Positions 7,865-9,662 of a DNA stretch of 9,662 nucleotides are shown here, in pieces. Source of the stretch: Prosthecobacter sp. (GTDB lineage: Bacteria > Verrucomicrobiota > Verrucomicrobiia > Verrucomicrobiales > Verrucomicrobiaceae); contig JAIWOJ010000039.1 of the NCBI GenBank assembly GCA_020216965.1, positions 1-9,662 on the forward strand. The letters run 5' to 3'. Made by a program: the position numbers and the translations under genes. Within the stretch, counting starts at the first letter, position 1; each line of letters begins with the position of its first letter. The notes under the pieces were generated by a model that was not told the DNA's origin, made no database searches, and saw only the letters and a list, made by a program, of their open reading frames with translations.

Positions 7865-8491
7865 TTAAGGCTTGCTGACTGGCACGCCCGCTTCTTTGGC
7901 GACGGCTTCTTTTTTCTTCTCCACATCGGCGGAACCTAGCTCAAGCAGCTTAGGTGGCTCGCCCCCTTTAGGTACATAATGCAGAGCCACGCCATTGATG
8001 CAAAAACGCCGCTTCGTCGGTGTCGCCGCTGAAACGCTTTCTCCATCAAAGACATGCCCTAAATGAGCTCCGCAGCGTTTGCAGAGGGTCTCCACACGGA
8101 TCATCCCGTGAGAATGATCCGGTCTTTCGAGCACATTTTTTGCCGTGGAGGCATCGTAAAAGGAGGGCCATCCGCAGCCAGAATGGAATTTTTCCTTGGA
8201 TGTGAAAAGCTCTGCCCCACAGCAAACGCAGTAATAGGTGCCTTCACCCTGCTTTTCGAACTCCTCATAAATTTTGCCAAACGGACGCTCCGTGCCTGCG
8301 GTGCGGGTCACGCGGTACTGTTCTTCAGTCAGGCGTTTTTTCCATTCTTCATCACTGAGTGTCACTTGGGGCTTCGACATGGTTTTTTCGGGAGTGGCAG
8401 CGGGCTTATCCTTATCCTCAGCGAGGCAGGAGGAGGAAAGGGTGGCCAACAGCAAGAGGAAGGTGGCTGAGGATTTGTTCATGGCTCTCAT
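7865..8491 (-). CDS. msrB: Exported peptide-methionine (R)-S-oxide reductase MsrB
   Basis: Reduces methionine-R-sulfoxide in oxidised proteins. The 208-aa chain has a signal peptide (about 1-24, LLLLATLSSSCLA), a charged linker (25-43) and a complete SelR/MsrB domain (about 44-182). Visible features are zinc-binding pairs C88xxC91 and C137xxC140, HSGCGWPSF (103-111), GAHLGHVFDG (141-150), and the catalytic cysteine C164 in RRFCINGVAL. A Lys/Glu-rich tail (188-208) follows. SSSC is a poor lipobox, so a soluble periplasmic form cleaved after CLA is more likely than a lipoprotein, although lipidation cannot be excluded. No MsrA domain is fused. Start may be 8491 or the second ATG at 8482; neither has a good ribosome site. 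It is separated from the upstream regulator gene by a strong terminator, so its own promoter should sit within about 60 bp (8492-8551). Confidence 0.95.
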   Translation of the reverse strand: MRAMNKSSATFLLLLATLSSSCLAEDKDKPAATPEKTMSKPQVTLSDEEWKKRLTEEQYRVTRTAGTERPFGKIYEEFEKQGEGTYYCVCCGAELFTSKEKFHSGCGWPSFYDASTAKNVLERPDHSHGMIRVETLCKRCGAHLGHVFDGESVSAATPTKRRFCINGVALHYVPKGGEPPKLLELGSADVEKKKEAVAKEAGVPVSKP

Positions 8492-8551
8492 TACGCTGCA
8501 AAACGCCGCAGGACAGCCTGGATTTGCGAAATTCCAGCGAAACTCAGGCAG

Positions 8552-8586
8552 AAAAAACCGCCCGGCAGGTTGGGATGCCGGGCGGT
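8552..8586 (-). terminator. Rho-independent terminator of the response-regulator gene
   Basis: A perfect 11-bp GC-rich stem (ACCGCCCGGCA at 8557-8567 with TGCCGGGCGGT at 8576-8586) encloses an 8-nt loop. Read on the minus strand it runs straight into TTTTTT (8557-8552). It lies 32 nt beyond the regulator's stop codon and about 60 nt before msrB. There is no T-run on the + strand side, so it acts in one direction. Confidence 0.93.
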
Positions 8587-8618
8587 GATTCCATACCTAA
8601 GGGTAGGTAGGATGGTGA

Positions 8619-9281
8619 TTACTTCTCGACGTAGCGAAGGGCTTCCATGAGCAGTTCGCGGGCAGAGTCTAGGCCCAGCTTCTGGCGGATGTTTGCCTTG
8701 TGTGCATCCACGGTTTTCGAGCTTAGATTTAGCTTTTCAGCGATGGAATGGGAATCCATGCCGCGTCCCACCATCTCAAAGATCTCAAGCTGGCGGTCGC
8801 TTAGAAGGCGTCCTGGCTCACCACGTGCCCCTGGATTGCCACGCATTCCATTCCCTGTGACGATGTTGTTAAGAAGATTTGCACTAAAGACAAAACCACC
8901 ACCAATCACTTGGCGGATTGCCAGCAGGAGGCGCTGAACTGGCTCTGTTTTCATGAGGTAACCCATGGCACCTGCGCGCAGGCAGCGCTCAGCGTAGAGG
9001 TTTTCATCGTGGGATGAGAAAATCAGCACCTGGGTATTGGGCAGTTCTTCTCTGATCTGTTTGACGATGTCCTGGGGGGGTTTGTCTGATTGGCAAAACT
9101 CCATCAGCAAGAGGCTGACAGGATTTGCCTTCATTTTCTCTATGGCTTCAGCCAGATTGCCGCTGATGCCAGTCACTTCGATGTCTTCCTGGCCCTCCAG
9201 CATCCGGTTGAGACCCTCCAGCACAATGGGCTGGTTTTCGAGGATATATATTTTCGATTTCACGGTATTGGTGTATTGCAT
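8619..9281 (-). CDS. NarL/LuxR-family response regulator with atypical (Asp-to-Glu) receiver
   Basis: DNA-binding transcription regulator of 220 aa, the usual length for NarL/FixJ proteins. The receiver domain (about 9-125) keeps the Ser89/Ser90 switch position (VLIFSSHDE) and Lys111 (YLMKTEP). However, the phospho-acceptor position in SLLLMEFCQ is Glu61 (codon GAG), and the acidic pocket reads Glu15-Asn16 (ILENQP) rather than two acidic residues. A Gly-rich flexible linker (143-157) leads to the LuxR/GerE helix-turn-helix (about 158-219: LLSDRQLEIFEMV...SIAEKLNLSSKTVDAHKANIRQKLGL). Glu61 may mimic a phosphorylated state, making the protein constitutively active or controlled otherwise. No histidine kinase is in the window. 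It is monocistronic at its 3' end, with an intrinsic terminator. The start has no Shine-Dalgarno; its leader is CA-rich with a hairpin. Confidence 0.93.
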   Translation of the reverse strand: MQYTNTVKSKIYILENQPIVLEGLNRMLEGQEDIEVTGISGNLAEAIEKMKANPVSLLLMEFCQSDKPPQDIVKQIREELPNTQVLIFSSHDENLYAERCLRAGAMGYLMKTEPVQRLLLAIRQVIGGGFVFSANLLNNIVTGNGMRGNPGARGEPGRLLSDRQLEIFEMVGRGMDSHSIAEKLNLSSKTVDAHKANIRQKLGLDSARELLMEALRYVEK

Positions 9282-9284
9282 GTT

Positions 9285-9314
9285 GGTTGGTGGTTGGCCG
9301 CCACGGCTGGCGGC
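9285..9314 (-). promoter_or_regulatory. Leader hairpin plus G-quadruplex-type motif at the regulator start
   Basis: A perfect 7-bp stem (GCCGCCA 9297-9303 with TGGCGGC 9308-9314, 4-nt loop) lies 15 nt before the ATG on the minus strand. The 15 nt between are CAACCACCAACCAAC with no ribosome site. On the template (+) strand this stretch reads GGTTGGTGGTTGG (9285-9297), four GG tracts able to form a two-tier G-quadruplex. The hairpin may affect initiation; its regulatory role is inferred. Confidence 0.45.
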
Positions 9315-9520
9315 AAAGTTTCAGGGGGTGTGCTAGGGAAAAAAAGCGGCGCTAAGAGAAAGTCAAATCGTGGATCATCAGAAAATATCTGCTGTTCAAT
9401 TTTTTTGGGATGCTTTGCGGGCTCGGGAACGTGATAGCCGAAAGAACAATGGCATTTTCCTCTGCAACTCAATGTCCCTTTCACAGTGGATTTACGCTCC
9501 CCTAGGAGGGGGGGTAGCCT

Positions 9521-9549
9521 GAAATTTCGCAAAAATTTCTGACAATTTC
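9521..9549. repeat. Phased AATTTC repeats and GAAATTT dyad
   Basis: AATTTC occurs three times at 11- and 10-bp spacing (9523-9528, 9534-9539, 9544-9549), each within an A-tract, which is one helical turn apart and predicts intrinsic DNA bending. The first two also form an inverted pair GAAATTT/AAATTTC (9521-9527, 9533-9539) around CGCAA, an operator-like dyad. Confidence 0.4.
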
Positions 9550-9662
9550 AATCTAGACTTCTGTTTTGCGCCAACAGCTACTGCCAGTTTGGAGGCTGTC
9601 TCTAGTCGAGATCATGCGCAAGAGATGGGTTGTGGAGGTATTTCCAAGCCCGATTTCCTAGA

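Larger units (their letters stand above)
9282..9662. other. Gene-free region upstream of the response regulator
   Basis: No convincing gene lies here. Overlapping open frames on both strands have unnatural, low-complexity translations. For the regulator (minus strand), TTGACT near 9367 resembles a -35 box, but no good -10 follows at the right spacing. Three AATTTC units at 9523, 9534 and 9544 form phased A-tracts. The last 60 bp contain a minus-strand frame ending in TAG at 9602-9604 that could be the 3' end of a gene outside the window, and an ATG at 9625 open to the right edge. Neither can be decided from this piece. Confidence 0.4.

Noticed and set aside
9497..9513. CCCCTAGGAGGGG dyad followed by a G-run
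   Set aside because: A 5-bp stem with a 3-nt loop and no known site match; probably incidental.
9260..9532. Minus-strand ORF of 90 codons overlapping the regulator start
   Set aside because: Its translation is Pro-rich without recognisable structure and overlaps the solid regulator gene; it covers the hairpin and leader region, and I treat it as non-coding.
8523..9533. AATTTCGCAAA shared between the msrB upstream region (8523-8533, minus) and the regulator upstream region (9523-9533, plus)
   Set aside because: An 11-mer is expected to recur several times by chance in a window this size. It is noted only because both copies lie in control regions.
9602..9662. Minus-strand frame ending in TAG at 9602-9604, and a + strand ATG at 9625 open to the edge
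   Set aside because: Only 19 and 12 codons are visible. Either could be the edge of a real gene, but there is too little sequence to support one.

Overview
The window reads as a chromosomal segment of a Verrucomicrobia-type bacterium (Prosthecobacter/Verrucomicrobium-like). That is an inference from gene content: an exported double DUF1080 protein, a single-chain exosortase-EpsI fusion, an exported kelch mutarotase, and start codons that mostly lack Shine-Dalgarno sequences. DNA composition is moderately GC-rich, with a more AT-rich left edge. There are no rRNA or tRNA genes, insertion sequences, CRISPR arrays or phage genes.

Layout, left to right: (1) 145-2393 (+), a secreted two-domain DUF1080 (3-keto-disaccharide hydrolase family) protein followed 44 bp later by a GNAT-like acyltransferase. 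(2) 2394-2613, a convergent gap with only weak hairpins. (3) 2614 to about 4380 (-), an exosortase fused to its EpsI partner domain. (4) 4454-5464 (+), divergent from it, an unrecognised single-pass membrane coiled-coil protein. (5) 5480-6745 (-), an exported protein with one CXXCH haem site. (6) 6821-7858 (+), an exported six-bladed kelch 'cyclically permuted mutarotase'. (7) 7865-8491 (-), an exported methionine-R-sulfoxide reductase B. (8) 8552-8586, a clear intrinsic terminator serving (9) 8619-9281 (-), a NarL/LuxR-type response regulator whose phospho-acceptor aspartate is replaced by glutamate. (10) 9282-9662, a gene-free control region holding a hairpin, a two-tier G-quadruplex motif and phased A-tracts.

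Strand alternates almost gene by gene, so the window is not one operon. The common theme is the cell envelope. Six of the eight proteins have export signals or membrane segments: sugar-related enzymes, a haem protein, a repair enzyme, a protein-sorting transpeptidase and a membrane coiled-coil protein. The GNAT-like protein could belong to the same surface-polymer and sorting theme, but only position suggests it. I see no convincing new multi-gene system. The best leads are the atypical receiver of the regulator together with its unusual start-codon region, the exosortase fusion with its two uncharacterised neighbours, and the uncharacterised monohaem protein.
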